In this document: in pieces, positions 30,386 to 41,410 of the stretch | How the letters are laid out: each line of letters opens with the position of its first letter | How positions within the stretch are numbered: position 1 is the stretch's first letter | Origin: Euclidia mi | Taxonomy: Eukaryota; Arthropoda; Insecta; Lepidoptera; Erebidae | Assembly: GCA_944739405.2 (NCBI GenBank) | Contig: OX123197.2 | Coordinates: forward strand, 56,024,047 to 56,088,046 | Length of the DNA stretch: 64,000 nt | Reading direction: 5' to 3' | The notes under the pieces: model-generated | The model's input: the letters and a program-made list of their open reading frames with translations, nothing else | What the model was told of the DNA's origin: nothing | The model's database searches: none | Position numbers and translations under genes: made by a program

Positions 30386-31029
30386 GTGGGTAAAGGACAA
30401 TGGCAGATCTCCATACATCGAAATGTCTGAAATTAAATTGAAGCGCACAGTAATGAAAAATATTTCAAAAAATTCGGCGTAAGTAACAGAGTCTATAAAT
30501 GATTCTATTTTCACTCGGGAAACCCGGAAAAACAAGATATCGGTCTTTTTGTTTTTAGTTGGGAATGAACAATGTAGGTATGTTTGAATTATCAAATGAA
30601 ATTATGTCAGATTGACATCAAAACGCAGAAATATTCTGTAGCATCTAACTGTCACAGCCAAAGACAAAAGCAGAGCTGCACATTTTAAATCGATTTTATG
30701 TGAAATCGATACAACATTTAAACGATGCTGTGACGTTTTTATTTGATTTAAAAGTTGTTTTGCTTCAAAAATTATTAGTTTATTGACATAATGTTAATTA
30801 AAGATTAAATAACTGCATATTAATAATCGATACGGATCAATAACACTCACGTCTATTCCAGTCACACTATTGTCTATGGCAACAATCAAATAATAAAGTA
30901 GGTACCTAGTTCGTAATCAATTGGAATGCTTTTTATCATCATAAAATACTCCAGCTTTAACGAGACAAAGTGAAAATATTAAAAATTGTAGAAAAAAAAA
31001 ACAATTTGTTTTGTTCATATGAAGTTTAA
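30386..31029. other. AT-rich interval without recognised feature
   Basis: The right flank of G1 contains no open frame of note, no clear repeat and no RNA gene. If the G1 LTR call is right, 30386 is the first base of the original flank (starting with the target duplication, probably GTGG). Confidence 0.4.
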
Positions 31030-31990
31030 GGTCGCCACAACAAACCCAGACCGAATTCTGCCATTGTCCTTTCCAACTTAAGCCTGCCAGCATTCTTGTC
31101 ATCGGTCCAAGGCACTGCAGAATTGATCAGGAAAATCTTAGCTCCTACACTGGTTGATTCTGAGGTGCCGTGTATAACCGATGCGATGAACGCTTGGAGA
31201 AATGCTTGTCCAGGAACTAAGTTACCCCGAAACTTATCCACCCAGAGGCAACGGGATAGGCCGCTTTGCAGCATGGTACGAGAAAACCTTCTCAATACAT
31301 CGTTCAACACTGCGGAGCGTGCTCGCCTGCTGGCTGTGGGAGAATGGGAATCGGGTCTCTGGCTTCAGGCACTGCCATCGTCCAATATAGGTACCATGTT
31401 GGACGATACGACCTTTCGCTTCGCTACTTGCCTCCGTTTAGGTGCGTCATGAGTCTCTCCGCTTCGTTGTCACTGTGGAGAGGCTGTCGATAGCCTTGGC
31501 CACCATGGCCTGTCATGCAGCAGAAGCGCGGGTCGTATTTCACAACACGCCAACCTCAATGATATACTGCGCCGTGCTCTTGCCACCGTTGGCGTTCCAG
31601 CCCAACTTGAACCTCAAAGCTTGGCACGCGACGATGGCAAAAGACCAGACGGGATGTCGTTACTGCCGTGGAAGCTGGGTAGGCCTTTGGTATGGGACGC
31701 AACATGTTTCGATACCCTTGCGCCATCTCATCTTCCCAGCACAGCAGGTTGTGCGGGCACTGCTGCTGCTACAGCGGAGATTCTCAAACGGCGCAAATAT
31801 GTAAATCTAATAGGAGATTATGTTTTTGAGCCGTTTCGGGTCGAAACATTGGGGCCATGGGATCCAAGTGCGAGATCACTTTTTAGGAATCTCGTATTGT
31901 GCCTACGGTTTTTCTGACATGAAAGATGTCAGAAGAAGCTTAGGTTTTTGCCTAGGCTTCAAATTATATAATTTTCTGCTATATCATATT
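31030..31990 (+). pseudogene. 3' end of a non-LTR retrotransposon ORF2 (C-terminal nuclease-like domain)
   Basis: One frame is open from about 31030 to 31917 except for a TGA at 31450-31452. It contains GTMLDDTTFRFATCLRLG, a zinc-ligand-like CHCGEAVDSLGHHGLSC, then RDDGKRPDGMSLLPWKLGR and LVWDATCFDTLAPSHLPS, and KRRKYVNLIGDYVFEPFRVE. The RPD...D/W layout resembles the C-terminal restriction-like nuclease region found after RT in some LINE lineages. It ends with an AATAAAT / TGAATGAATG tail (about 32005-32025). RT itself is not present (5'-truncated). Confidence 0.55.
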
Positions 31991-32091
31991 ATCTTTGTGT
32001 GTAAAAATAAATAGATTGAATGAATGGGGCATCATCGTCACACATGACGAAGCTCCGTGAATAAATTGAATATATAATTATAACTAGCTGT

Positions 32092-32565
32092 TTCCCGCGG
32101 TTTCACCCGCGCCTTGAGGGAACTACTTCGATTACCCGGTTAATTTATAGTTAAGTTACTCCTTGGTACATCAGCTATCCGCCAGTGAAAGTCACGTCAA
32201 AATCGGTCCAGCCGTTCCAGAGATTAGCGAGAACAAACAGACAGACAGACCGACAAACAGACAGACAAAAATTGTAAAAATTGGTCATTTCGGTGTATGT
32301 ACCGTATATACATCCATATGCATCTACACTATATAATATTATAAAGAGGAAAATTTTGAATTTTTGTTTGTTTGTAATGGATAAACATGAAAACAACTGG
32401 ACCGATTTTAAAAATTCTTTCACCATTAGAAAGCTACATTATCTGCGAGTAACAAAGGCTATATTTTATTTTAGAAAAAATAGGGGTCCGTAAGATATTT
32501 GGGTTTTTCGGGTACGCGAAGTAGTTCCCTCAGGACGCGGGTGAAAACGCGGGAAACGGCTAGTT
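32092..32565. repeat. Head-to-head pair of a dispersed repeat forming 49-bp inverted ends
   Basis: 32092-32140 (AACTAGCTGTTTCCCGCGG...) is inverted at 32517-32565 with 45 of 49 bases matching. The left unit includes an (ACAG)n-type AAACAGACAGACAGACCG tract; the right unit, read on the minus strand, ends in CTCTTTATAATATTATATAG. Both halves look like members of one widespread insect family carrying GGTCCAGCCG/GGTCCAGTTG motifs, inserted in opposite orientation, or a foldback element. Confidence 0.6.
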
Positions 32566-33839
32566 TAGTATAAAGTGGTTATTTTAATATTACAAACAGA
32601 CCCTCCAATTTTATTTATGTGTATAGATGAAAGTACAAATTAGAAATTGAGCGCATAGACAACGAGACGACGAATAACATGAACAGTTTTATTAGTTTCT
32701 TGATCCTATCAAGAAAATAAAAAAATCACCTTTAAACAGTAATAAACGACTCATATATGATATAAAGTAATTACAAAATTTCATTAATATAGATTTCAGT
32801 AGCGCAGTAGAATATGCATATAATATTTCTGATAAAATTTAAATAATGTTTACTTTAAATATGCAACAGCAGTTCTGAGAAAATACATTTTTAATTAATT
32901 AAATGTAGATCTCTTACAGATTAATTAAGTTTTTAATAACTATTACAGTAACTGATTTCATTCAAATTAAAATAACGAGGTTCCGTTGAAATGATACTTA
33001 TTCGTGTATAATTATTTTGTAAGTTGCCTTGTCAATCCAACTTCATGAGTTTGTTTTTTAAATGTTCAGTTGCTAGTACGCGATCCCGCGACAAATTAGT
33101 GCACTCGTCGAGTTTTCGCTAAAACCTATTTTTTATGTATATTTATGATTAGGAGAATATATATTTACTAGGTTGCCTATTAAAATGTGGCCGCAAGTTT
33201 ATTTTTAAAATTTTTTTAGTAATTGATTTTTATATCGTCTACATCACGGCAATGCATATAAAGATTCTGAAAAATCATGGTTGCCTATCTAGTCATAGTT
33301 GTATATATACATATATATACAACATGTAACAAGTTTAATGCACATCCTGAAAGTACTTTGTTCAGAATCGGCTACTGAATCCATTTCTGACATTTTTAAT
33401 ATCATTTTTTTTATCCTAAAATAATTAAAATTAGGTAAATTATAGTCACTCATTGCTTTGAAAAGTCGAAATATACGAAAATAAACCTTAAGTCAACGTA
33501 GAACAGCTTCTTTTTAAATGCATTTGTTTAATGGTTCCACAGGAACGCACACATTAATACAACATAACAGTCGGTACAAGACAATAACACACAATTGACC
33601 ACCAAAATATCTTTTATCTTTCTTTCGCTTACGTATTAACAGCGGGAAAGAGCGAGACGTAATGTGTCTCACTTGTCACCGTCGGTCGCCCGCGCTGGTA
33701 GGTACAGCGCCGGCCGGGCGGCCATTGTTGCGCTTGGATAAATAAAATTAGTCATCTGCCTGGATTCTCCGTGAGTGTAGTGAAAAAATATTTTAACAAG
33801 TTTACTTGTTTATTAACAAAATGTGTATTATCAACATCA
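32566..33839. other. AT-rich interval, one GC-rich patch
   Basis: No coding or repeat signal is recognised except a GC-rich patch at about 33640-33740 (GTCGGTCGCCCGCGCTGG and following), which may be the 5' flank of the transposase fragment that follows. A TATATATACATATATATACA run lies at 33301-33321. Confidence 0.35.
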
Positions 33840-34190
33840 TGGTGCCCCCGCGCATTTTACGTAGAACGTTCGAGATCATCGTGATGTCGAATACAAGGAG
33901 CGCTGGATCGATCGCGGCGGTCCTGTCCAGTAGCCTCCTAGGTCGCCTGACTTGACGCCCCTGGACTTTTGCTTTATGGGGACATACCTATTAAACCACT
34001 AGTTGATTGTGACGAGACAACAAGTGCCGGGGAGTTTAAATAAGATATCAGCTGCTTTTGAAACAGTGAAAAGAAACACTGAAGTGTTAAGTGAACTAAA
34101 GGAATATTTAAGCCAGGTGGTGGACACCTGGTGTCAGCATTTTAAAAAGAGGACGACAAACAAGTGACAATAAGCCTGTGAGTCATTTGG
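33840..34190 (+). pseudogene. Transposase C-terminal fragment (DDE, IS630/mariner superfamily)
   Basis: Translated with one stop, the segment gives ERWIDRGGPVQ then PPRSPDLTPLDFCFMG and a helix-rich tail with SELKEYLSQVVDTWCQHF. SPDLTPLDF is the third catalytic-acid block of DDE_3-type transposases that usually carry a DUF4817-like N-terminal domain. It is truncated, and no TIRs were found. Confidence 0.6.
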
Positions 34191-35039
34191 TTATTCTATT
34201 ATTGTAAAAAAATTATGATTCACAACTTTAAACACGCTGTTCTTCTTTAATTCTCTCATTGATACCCTTTTACTTTAATTTCTAATGTATCAATAATGCT
34301 AACTAGGTATAATAATTATTATTAAATTAAGATAATCACAATAGCCACTAACGATGTTAAAAAATGATAGACCGTATTGTATTTCGCTGTCGTTTGTTTA
34401 CCACAGCAAACGTTACGTGTGATTGTGTGCGCGCGCAGGTTTGTAGTGACCACGCATTTTACTTATAATCAAGTTTATACTTTCTATAAAAAACAATGTT
34501 TAGGCTAATAAAAAATATTTCAATGCATGCATTATGATTATAACAAGGTTTTCTAATTGGGGTGTCTGAGGATGTGCGTTATTTCCGTTACACGTTGTAT
34601 ATATATAAACGACTGTTTGCGGACTTGGTTGAACATGCGGTATTGCCGTTCCTTACTTGATCCACCTTTACACTCGAATAACATTTGTTCTATGGACTAT
34701 ATTTTAGATTTTTTGAAGTTCCGAACAAAACTGGATCCGTAACGGCCATATATCTCAGACCGACGTCAACTTTTTGGCTCCGAATTATATGCCATGCGTA
34801 CGTCCTTATTTGAATCCAGACATGACAATTATAAATATGTGGTTCCAGGGACAAGTTACTTCAGTACTTGCTCCGTGTAATAATAATAATATATTATATA
34901 ACAATATTATACATTCTTACCAGCACTATAATGATCCTATTTCTATTTGATTATTTAAATACTATTTAATTCCGATATTTTCCATTTCTTGTGGACTATT
35001 TGGCTCCATTTATACTGTATAATAATTATGCCAAATCAT
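34191..35039. other. AT-rich interval with GGCTCC / TTATTTGAATCC motifs
   Basis: There is no gene. From about 34770 the motifs TTGGCTCC and CTTATTTGAATCCAG appear; they recur throughout 35-41 kb and belong to the poorly defined repeat described there. Confidence 0.4.
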
Positions 35040-35894
35040 CACCATCCTCCGAGCGTTATGCCAGTTGCATCCAGGCCTTCGCCTTGGAGCCCAGGCTCCG
35101 CTTTCTAGTCTAACCAGATTTAACAGAATATTAGCTTTTCCACAGAGCGACTGCCGTCTGACCTCCGCAACCCAAAGGGATAGCCATGTTCTATGGTTTA
35201 GACCAGAGTCAGGATGTTCGCGGGTACTAATTCCTCGTAACGACTGTCAAGGATCTTTTTGATGACAGCTGGGACCGACGGCTTAACGTGCTCTCCGAAG
35301 CACGGAGGATGTGACTTTTTGTGGCCGGCCACCCATCTATAAACCACGACGGTGACGAACCCACTTAACCTTGCGAATCGATAGATTCGAGCGGTCGCCA
35401 CTTTGCCACGGGCCGCTCACTTTATACGCCACATGTGCGTACTTATTTGAATCCAAAACTATATATATTATATTAGACCTGCTGGTTAATATTATGTGGC
35501 TCCAGGATTATGTTAGTTGAGTATTTTTGTTTGAATATTTTAGTTTACTATTTAACGCATAATTGTATACCATAATCTGTATATTTATTTGGCTCCCTTA
35601 AGACATACATAATATACCCATCAATAAGCACTTAATGATTTCACATTACAATTATTTAAATTTTAGTTTGCCATTCATAAGATGATCCATTGAATATACA
35701 CCACTATTTTTTAATTAGTACAACAAATTTAACAGGGCACTAAAAATCTTTAACTGATCATATTTATGTAGTTAAAAAATAAAAACACTAAGTCCCAAAA
35801 CTGTCTCAAAACTGTCCACAAAAATACGTGATAATTGGTAAATGCATAACTAATACTATGACCGACCTGCGTACTATCATAGTAAACTGACCCA

Positions 35895-36272
35895 TTGATA
35901 AATTCTCCCCCCCCCTCTGCGCCTGCGCCGCGCCCCGACGATGCGACCAACAGTGCTAAATTGCTAGCGAAAGTGAGCGTATCTATTATTTTTTTCGTTG
36001 CAAAAGTTAATTGTTTGTCTACGTTTGCCCGACACGATGGCCTGTCATATCAGTTCATATCATGGGAGTATGTAGCTATGCTTCGTGCGTACTTTTTGAG
36101 TGGAAAAACCGCGAGTGCAGCTGTGTACCCATGGACATCTTATTGTGAGTGTACAAAAGTGAGCCTTAGTTACTTTAGTGTCAAACAATTAAAACAGTGC
36201 ATATTGGACGCTTTTGACGAAGTGAAAAGACAGAATCGTACTTCTCTCATTAAAAAATTGTCTGTGTATTGA
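35895..36272 (+). pseudogene. Copy I transposase remnant (N-terminal domain fused to tail)
   Basis: The 125-codon frame starts with a Pro-rich segment, then WEYVAMLRAYFLSGKTASAA, which resembles the helix-turn-helix DUF4817 start of DDE_3 transposases. It ends QLKQCILDAFDEVKRQNRTS, resembling the extreme C-terminus. The catalytic core is absent, so this is an internally deleted gene. Copy II has the same organisation (48733-48443). Confidence 0.5.
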
Positions 36273-36342
36273 CAACGGTGATAGACATTGGAAATACTTG
36301 TAAGTTTAGTAAATAATACGGACTTAAGTAAATAATAATTTG

Positions 36343-36437
36343 ATGCGGGTGGCTCAAAATTGGTCTGTGTTCTCCACACACCTTGAGGAAGGCCTATGTC
36401 CAGCAGTGGACGTCTCTAGACTGACATGATGATGATA
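36343..36437 (-). repeat. RTE-type LINE 3' tail
   Basis: The complement contains GACGTCCACTGCTGGACATAGGCC, here split as ACGTCCACTGCTGG / ACATAGGCC, the common lepidopteran RTE tail. It is also present at the matching place in copy II (about 48243-48335), so it was inserted before the two copies separated. Confidence 0.7.
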
Positions 36438-36846
36438 AAATAATATTTGTAAATAGCAGATGGTGCTAACTTCATAAATACGCCAAAATTACTATTTTCT
36501 TTTAGTCCAGAACACCTTCTTTTATTTTGATATTTGTTTGCTTTCTAATTACATACTTCCGTATTTAATTACTTGTTAAACGATAAATTTTACCGGTCCT
36601 TAGCCCGAATGAAGTATGAAGGAGAAGGTAGAATTAAGAAAATTAAAAAGTAACTAGTAACTACCGATACACATTATTTTGCTTCATTTTATTGTCTAAG
36701 GCTACCTACATCATAAGTGCGACAGAGAGAATGCGAATGAGCAGGATGGAATATTATCAATGAATTAGTGAATGGATTGTAAAATATGACTATGATTTAA
36801 GTGAGATTTTCTACAATAAACAAATGATAATAACTTTGCTCTTTAA

Positions 36847-36925
36847 CCTCTTGTATGCCGGAATACCAGACACAATTAAAAAGCTATTGTGTCTCGCGTA
36901 GATCTACGTTCCGGCATACGAGGGG
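36847..36925. mobile_element. 79-bp TTAA MITE (piggyBac type)
   Basis: TTAA flanks (36843-36846 and 36926-36929) enclose CCTCTTGTATGCCGGAA and an inverted GTTCCGGCATACGAGGGG. An inner palindrome (AGACACAAT ... ATTGTGTCT) lets the whole unit fold. Copy II lacks it at the equivalent site (about 47715), which supports a real insertion. Confidence 0.8.
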
Positions 36926-37224
36926 TTAAAGGTATTATTTAATTCTTACGTCACATATATGATAATAATGTCTTCGCCAATCTGTCCTTAAAGTTTTTGT
37001 ACTAATGAAAAAATAGTGGTGTATATTCATTACGTCCATACATTGTCAAATCCGAAAGCATACTATTTTGATCCGCTTTAAATATTATAAACTGATACTG
37101 ATAATCTTATGCACACAAGCTTATGGATATTATGTGGCTACATTACTATACACGCCACGCCATATCTGCGTACTTATATGAATTTGGGTCGTTTGGCTGG
37201 TATGATGAAATATCATCAATTCAT

Positions 37225-37620
37225 CATTATATCAGCCAAACGACGTCCACTGCTAGACATAGGCCTTCCCCAAGGTTCTCCACACATACCGGTCTTGAGC
37301 CGCCCGCATGCAACCACTTCCCGCGTTCTTAACGAGATCGTCGATCCACCTTGCGTGGGGCTTTTCTCTGCAGTATCATCACCGGATGACACACATACCG
37401 ATGTGGCCACCACTTCAGAACCTTACTGCCTCCACGGCCTCAACTTCGAGATATGTGCCCTAACCACTGACACTTCAGCTTGACTATCAGGAGAGCTATG
37501 TCTTTGGTTCTTCTGTGGATCTCCTCATTTCTGATTTGATCTCGGGAAACCTCCTCTATCTAACTACCTCTCTCCATCGCCCTCTGAGTAACCTTGCGCC
37601 TTCGGATAAGGCCCATAGAT
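37225..37620 (-). pseudogene. RTE-type LINE 3' end fragment
   Basis: The minus strand carries the end of an RTE-like ORF2 and its tail (complement of CGACGTCCACTGCTAGACAT and GATCGTCGATCCACCTTGCG). Part of it (37290-37395) is repeated inverted at 38041-38130. No RT motifs are retained. The left 30 bp also appear in the right arm near 40365-40395. Confidence 0.6.
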
Positions 37621-38028
37621 ATTTAATATCATTAGATGAAATCCTTATCTATTTTCCATACATAAGTTGATCCAGAGGATTTATATTTATTATAACCATG
37701 CATTGTTAGATCCACGAGTGAAATTATAGCAGCCATGCAGTTATTTGCTAGCATTTTGTTGTTGATTTACGTATTATTTAACACTGATTACATGCTGCAT
37801 CGTACGTACTTATTTGAATCCAGTAAACTTATATAAAAACAGATAAATTGATGTGGCTCCACATTATACTTTACATGCCATATCTTTATACTTATTTAAA
37901 TCCAGTCATATTACTACCAGCTAACCAACCGATCAATACTATCAAGCTTCAGGATTAAGTTCATTAATTGCATGATTATTAGTAGTATGATAAACTATTT
38001 TCTATTTAAAACTATTATTACAATCGTA

Positions 38029-39016
38029 TCTTTAACCGGTGATGATACCGCAGAGGAAAGCCCCCCGCAAGGTGGATCGACGATCTCGTTAAGAACGCGG
38101 GAAGTGGTTGCATGCGGGCGGCTCAAACGTATCTTTAATCGTCAACTTTAATGTGGCTGTAGGCTTACACCAAGGGTCAGCTCTCAGTCCGTACCTTTTC
38201 CTGCTTGTAATGGACGCTCTCACGGCGGACTTGCAGACAGAGGCTCCCTGGTGTATGCTGTTTGCCGATGACATTGTTTTAATTGACGAGAGTAGCCTTG
38301 AGGTCCAGAGCAGGCCTGAAAGTCAGTAAAAGCAAAACTGAATACATGTTTTGCGACTTCGGCGGCCTCTCCAGTCCCGTGCCAATATATCTGGCTGGAG
38401 TGCTTTTATCAGTCTGCTCCGACTTCCAGTACCTCGTGTCACTCATTCAAGGGGATGGGGAAATAGACCGCGATGTCACGCACCGGATCAACTCGGGATG
38501 GATAAAATGGCGACAGGTCACTGGAACAACGTGTGACCCACGGATGCCCCTTAAATTAAAGGGCAAAATTTACAAATCCATTATAAGACCTGTCGTACTG
38601 TATGGATCGGAATGCTGGGCCGTGAAGAATAAGGATGTAAGAAGATTGCATTTAGCAGAGATGAGGATGTTGAGATGGATGTGTGGGGTGACGAGGATGG
38701 ATAGAGTTAGAAATGAGTATATTAGGGGTAGTTTGAAAGTTGCACCGGTGCAAGAAAAGCTGAAAGGAAATCGTTTGGCGTGGTATGGGTATGTAATGAG
38801 GAGGGATGAAAATCATGTAACAAGAAAAGTGATGAATTTGAGAGTTGAGGGACATAAAGCAAGAGGGAGACCAAAGAAAAGATGGATGGATTGTGTGAAA
38901 GATGGCATGAATGAAAAGGGAGTGAATGTTCAGATGACATCTAATAGAAGAGACTGGAAGAAAAAGACATTCTGCGCCGACCCCAAATGATATGGGAACA
39001 GGGCAGGCAGAAGAAG
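38029..39016 (+). mobile_element. RTE-type LINE fragment with 12-bp duplication
   Basis: ATTACAATCGTA flanks both sides (38017-38028 and 39017-39028), a 12-bp target duplication. The first ~100 bp are an RTE 3'-tail piece in the + orientation, joined to an ORF2 fragment. The 3' end is GGCAGAAGAAG, a short repeat tail as in RTE elements. Confidence 0.85.
38131..38990 (+). pseudogene. RTE reverse transcriptase C-terminal half
   Basis: Coding begins in the RT palm: VGLHQGSALSPYLFLLVMDA, then WCMLFADDIVLIDES (FADD active site). A frameshift near 38300 leads into SKSKTEYMFCDF, YLAGVLLSVCSDFQYLVSL, IRPVVLYGSECWAVK, RMLRWMCGVTRMDRVRNEYI and GHKARGRPKKRWMDCVKDGM. This is the characteristic C-terminal part of RTE-clade ORF2. 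The endonuclease and RT N-terminus are missing. Confidence 0.88.
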
Positions 39017-39329
39017 ATTACAATCGTACTCTAAATTATATGCCACATTCTTTTTACCTAATTGGCTCCAGTAATAGGTCATACAATACATGCTCATGAG
39101 GACTACGCAGCTCTAGAACGATATGAATGAAGTATTCATTTCTATACTACAAGGGTGGCAAAAGCGCCCGCCTGATAGTAAGCAGCTAATCATAGCTATG
39201 TAATACTAATAATACCAACTAGACATTATAAGCGCGTTGTTTTATCTACTACTGTCCTACTACCAAAACCACCATGTGGAGAGGCTTAAGTCCTGTAGTG
39301 GACTGCAAAAGGCATTATCAATTTATTGT

Positions 39330-39790
39330 GACCACCTGCCTACACTATCAGATCAACATTTAGACACCAAAGAAGTTTATATACAATAGCGGGAATTGTA
39401 ATAATAATAAAGCACCTACTACCAATCATCATTCTCAGATCGTTATTCCAGTAATATGGTAGTTTTGGTTGGCTACTATTACAGTTTTCTACCAAAATAC
39501 CAATTTCTTTCAAAACTACCAAACCTACTATTTCTACAATTTGTGTCATTTCTAAAATTTCTACCAAATCTACAATTATCTCAAACCAACCATTTGTGCG
39601 ATAACAACTATTGCTACTAAAACTACAATTTCTACCAAAACTACCATTACCACCAAAACTACAATTCATACAAAATCAACTATATCTTCCAAAACTACCA
39701 TTTATTTCAAAGTAACCATTTTCTACCACAGATTCTGCCCAATTTTCTACCAAAGCTACAAGTTCTGCCAGTCACAATTTTCTACCAAAT
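39330..39790. repeat. Degenerate CTACCAAAACTACCATT-type minisatellite
   Basis: A run of imperfect ~18-bp units built on TTTCTACCAAAACTAC extends for about 450 bp. The minus-strand open frame through it (Asn/Gly/Cys-rich) is a by-product of the repeat. Confidence 0.65.
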
Positions 39791-40354
39791 ACTTAATTCC
39801 TATCACTTTTAAATGATATTATTAGTATTTTATCTGTATTATTCAATAGAACTTATGACGTGCAAATTTTATTAATGTTGACCTTTAATTTAAAATGTGT
39901 CACACAGTGTGATGAACAGTAAGACTTATGTAATAGCACTATAGTATTTAAGATTATATTTAGTGTAAAAAGAACATTTGTACGCCGGTGACGGCAAAAT
40001 ACTATGGGTTTAAAAACAGTAAACAACTTTGTAAACAGTATTCCAAACAAATAAAGTATTATTTTCTATTCGAATTAAGATGAAATTAAGATGTCCGAAG
40101 GAGCTCCATCGTGGGCATTGTGTTTCGAAAGAAATTTCAGAAACATTTTCATAATACATGCTTAGACTTGACAAAATATTAGATTTTTCACAGAGCGACT
40201 GCCGTCTGATCTCTACAACCCGAAGGCGTAGGCATATTTTATGGTTTAGACCAGATAGTTGAGGGCACTGATTACCCTAACGACTGTCAAAGATGATAAC
40301 CGACACCGATGGTTTTACGTGCTTTACGAGGAACGAAGCGATGTGATCTTTTGT

Positions 40355-41410
40355 GGCCGGTCACCCTATGTCCAGCAGTGGACGTCGTTTGGCTGATATG
40401 ACAACGATATTTCATATCAGCCAAACGACCCAAATTCATATAAGTACGCAGATATGGCGTGGCGTACATACGTAATGGAGCCACATAATATTCATAAGCT
40501 ATTGTGCATAAGATTATCAGTATCAGTTAATATTTAAAGCGGATTAATATAGTATGCTTTCGGATTTGACAATGCATGGACGTAATGAATATAAATTCAC
40601 TGGATCATCCTATGTATGGAAAACTAAAATTTAAATAATTGTAATGTGAAACCATTAAGTATTGATTGACGGGTATATATATGTCTTAAAGGAGCCAAAT
40701 AAATAAACAGATTATGGTTTACAATTTTATTTATTATTTATTTATTTATAGACTCACGCCTGTACCCCGAAGGGGTAGGAAGAGGTGTGATATAACAACC
40801 ACATTTTGCCATGAATTTTTAGGTCCCACGTAATAGGGGGTGAGCCTATTGCCGTACCGGGCACATTACCAGACTCCGAGCTGCTACTGAGAATTTCCTA
40901 ACGGAAAAACCCAATAACACTTTGCCCGTCCCGGGAATCGAACCCAAGACCTCCCAATCCCACGCGCACATTTATGCCGCGAGACCAACAAAGCAGGTAT
41001 ACAATTATGCGTTAAATAGTAAGCTAAAATATTCAAACAAAAATACTCAAATAACATAATCCTGGAGCCACATAATATTGACCAGCAGGTGTAAATTATA
41101 AATATTTGGATTCGAATAAGTACGGACATGTGACGTATAAAGTGAGCGGCCCGTGGCAAAGTGGCGACCGCTCGAATCTATCGTTTCGCCAGGTTAACGC
41201 GTTCATCACCGTCTGGTTTATAGATAGGTGACCAGCCATAAAGAGTCACACCCTCCGTGCCCTAAATTAAATGGTAATACATGTTATAGTAAAGAAACAG
41301 TCACTCTGTGGAAAACTAATATTCAGTCAAATCTGTTTACACTAGAAAACGGAGCCCGGGCTCCAAGGCAAAGGCCTGGATGCAACCGGGATAACTCTCG
41401 GAGGATGATG
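40355..41410. repeat. Right arm of the large inverted repeat
   Basis: Read on the minus strand this matches 35040-35698 followed by 37022-37260, without the mariner-like insertion and with a SINE (40747-40996) instead. Matching landmarks are AGCCACATAATATTCATAAG, GGAGCCAAATAAATAAACAG and GTGGCGACCGCTCGAATCTA. A forward piece similar to 35325-35400 follows at 41425-41510. Confidence 0.7.
40747..40996 (-). mobile_element. tRNA-derived SINE, copy 2 (head type B)
   Basis: The minus strand has the head CTGCTTTGTTGGTCTCGCGG, CGCGTGGGATTGGG and a GGGTTCGATTCC B-box, then the shared body ending TACCCCTTCGGGG. It is inserted within the AT-rich right arm; both sides match the left arm. Confidence 0.85.

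Larger units (their letters stand above)
35699..37021 (+). mobile_element. Mariner-like TIR element, copy I
   Basis: The termini CACCACTATTTTTTAATTAG and the inverse (right end CTAATGAAAAAATAGTGGTG) are flanked by TATA on both sides (35695-35698 and 37022-37025). The inverted-arm copy at about 40590 shows the uninterrupted site (GAATATAAATTC region). It holds a short transposase remnant, an RTE tail (36343-36437) and a 79-bp TTAA MITE. Copy II is at 47619-50715 on the other strand. Confidence 0.85.
35040..37260. repeat. Left arm of a large inverted repeat (interrupted)
   Basis: 35040-35698 and 37022-37260 are found inverted at 40380-41410, as a contiguous block on that side apart from a SINE. 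The arm includes GGCCTTCGCCTTGGAGCCC (about 35078), GTCGCCACTTTGCCACGG (about 35394), CTTATTTGAATCC and GTGGCTCCAGG. The mariner-like element (35699-37021) was inserted into it later. Arms are roughly 0.9 kb each, with a 3.1-kb spacer. Confidence 0.7.

Noticed and set aside
36341..36440. Host exon around the conserved GTCCACTGCTGGACATAGGC stretch
   Set aside because: The same stretch recurs at 37235, 40375, 48265 and 50145 and is a known kind of lepidopteran LINE tail.
39340..39669. Asn/Gly/Cys-rich frame on the minus strand
   Set aside because: It is a by-product of the CTACCAAAACTAC minisatellite.
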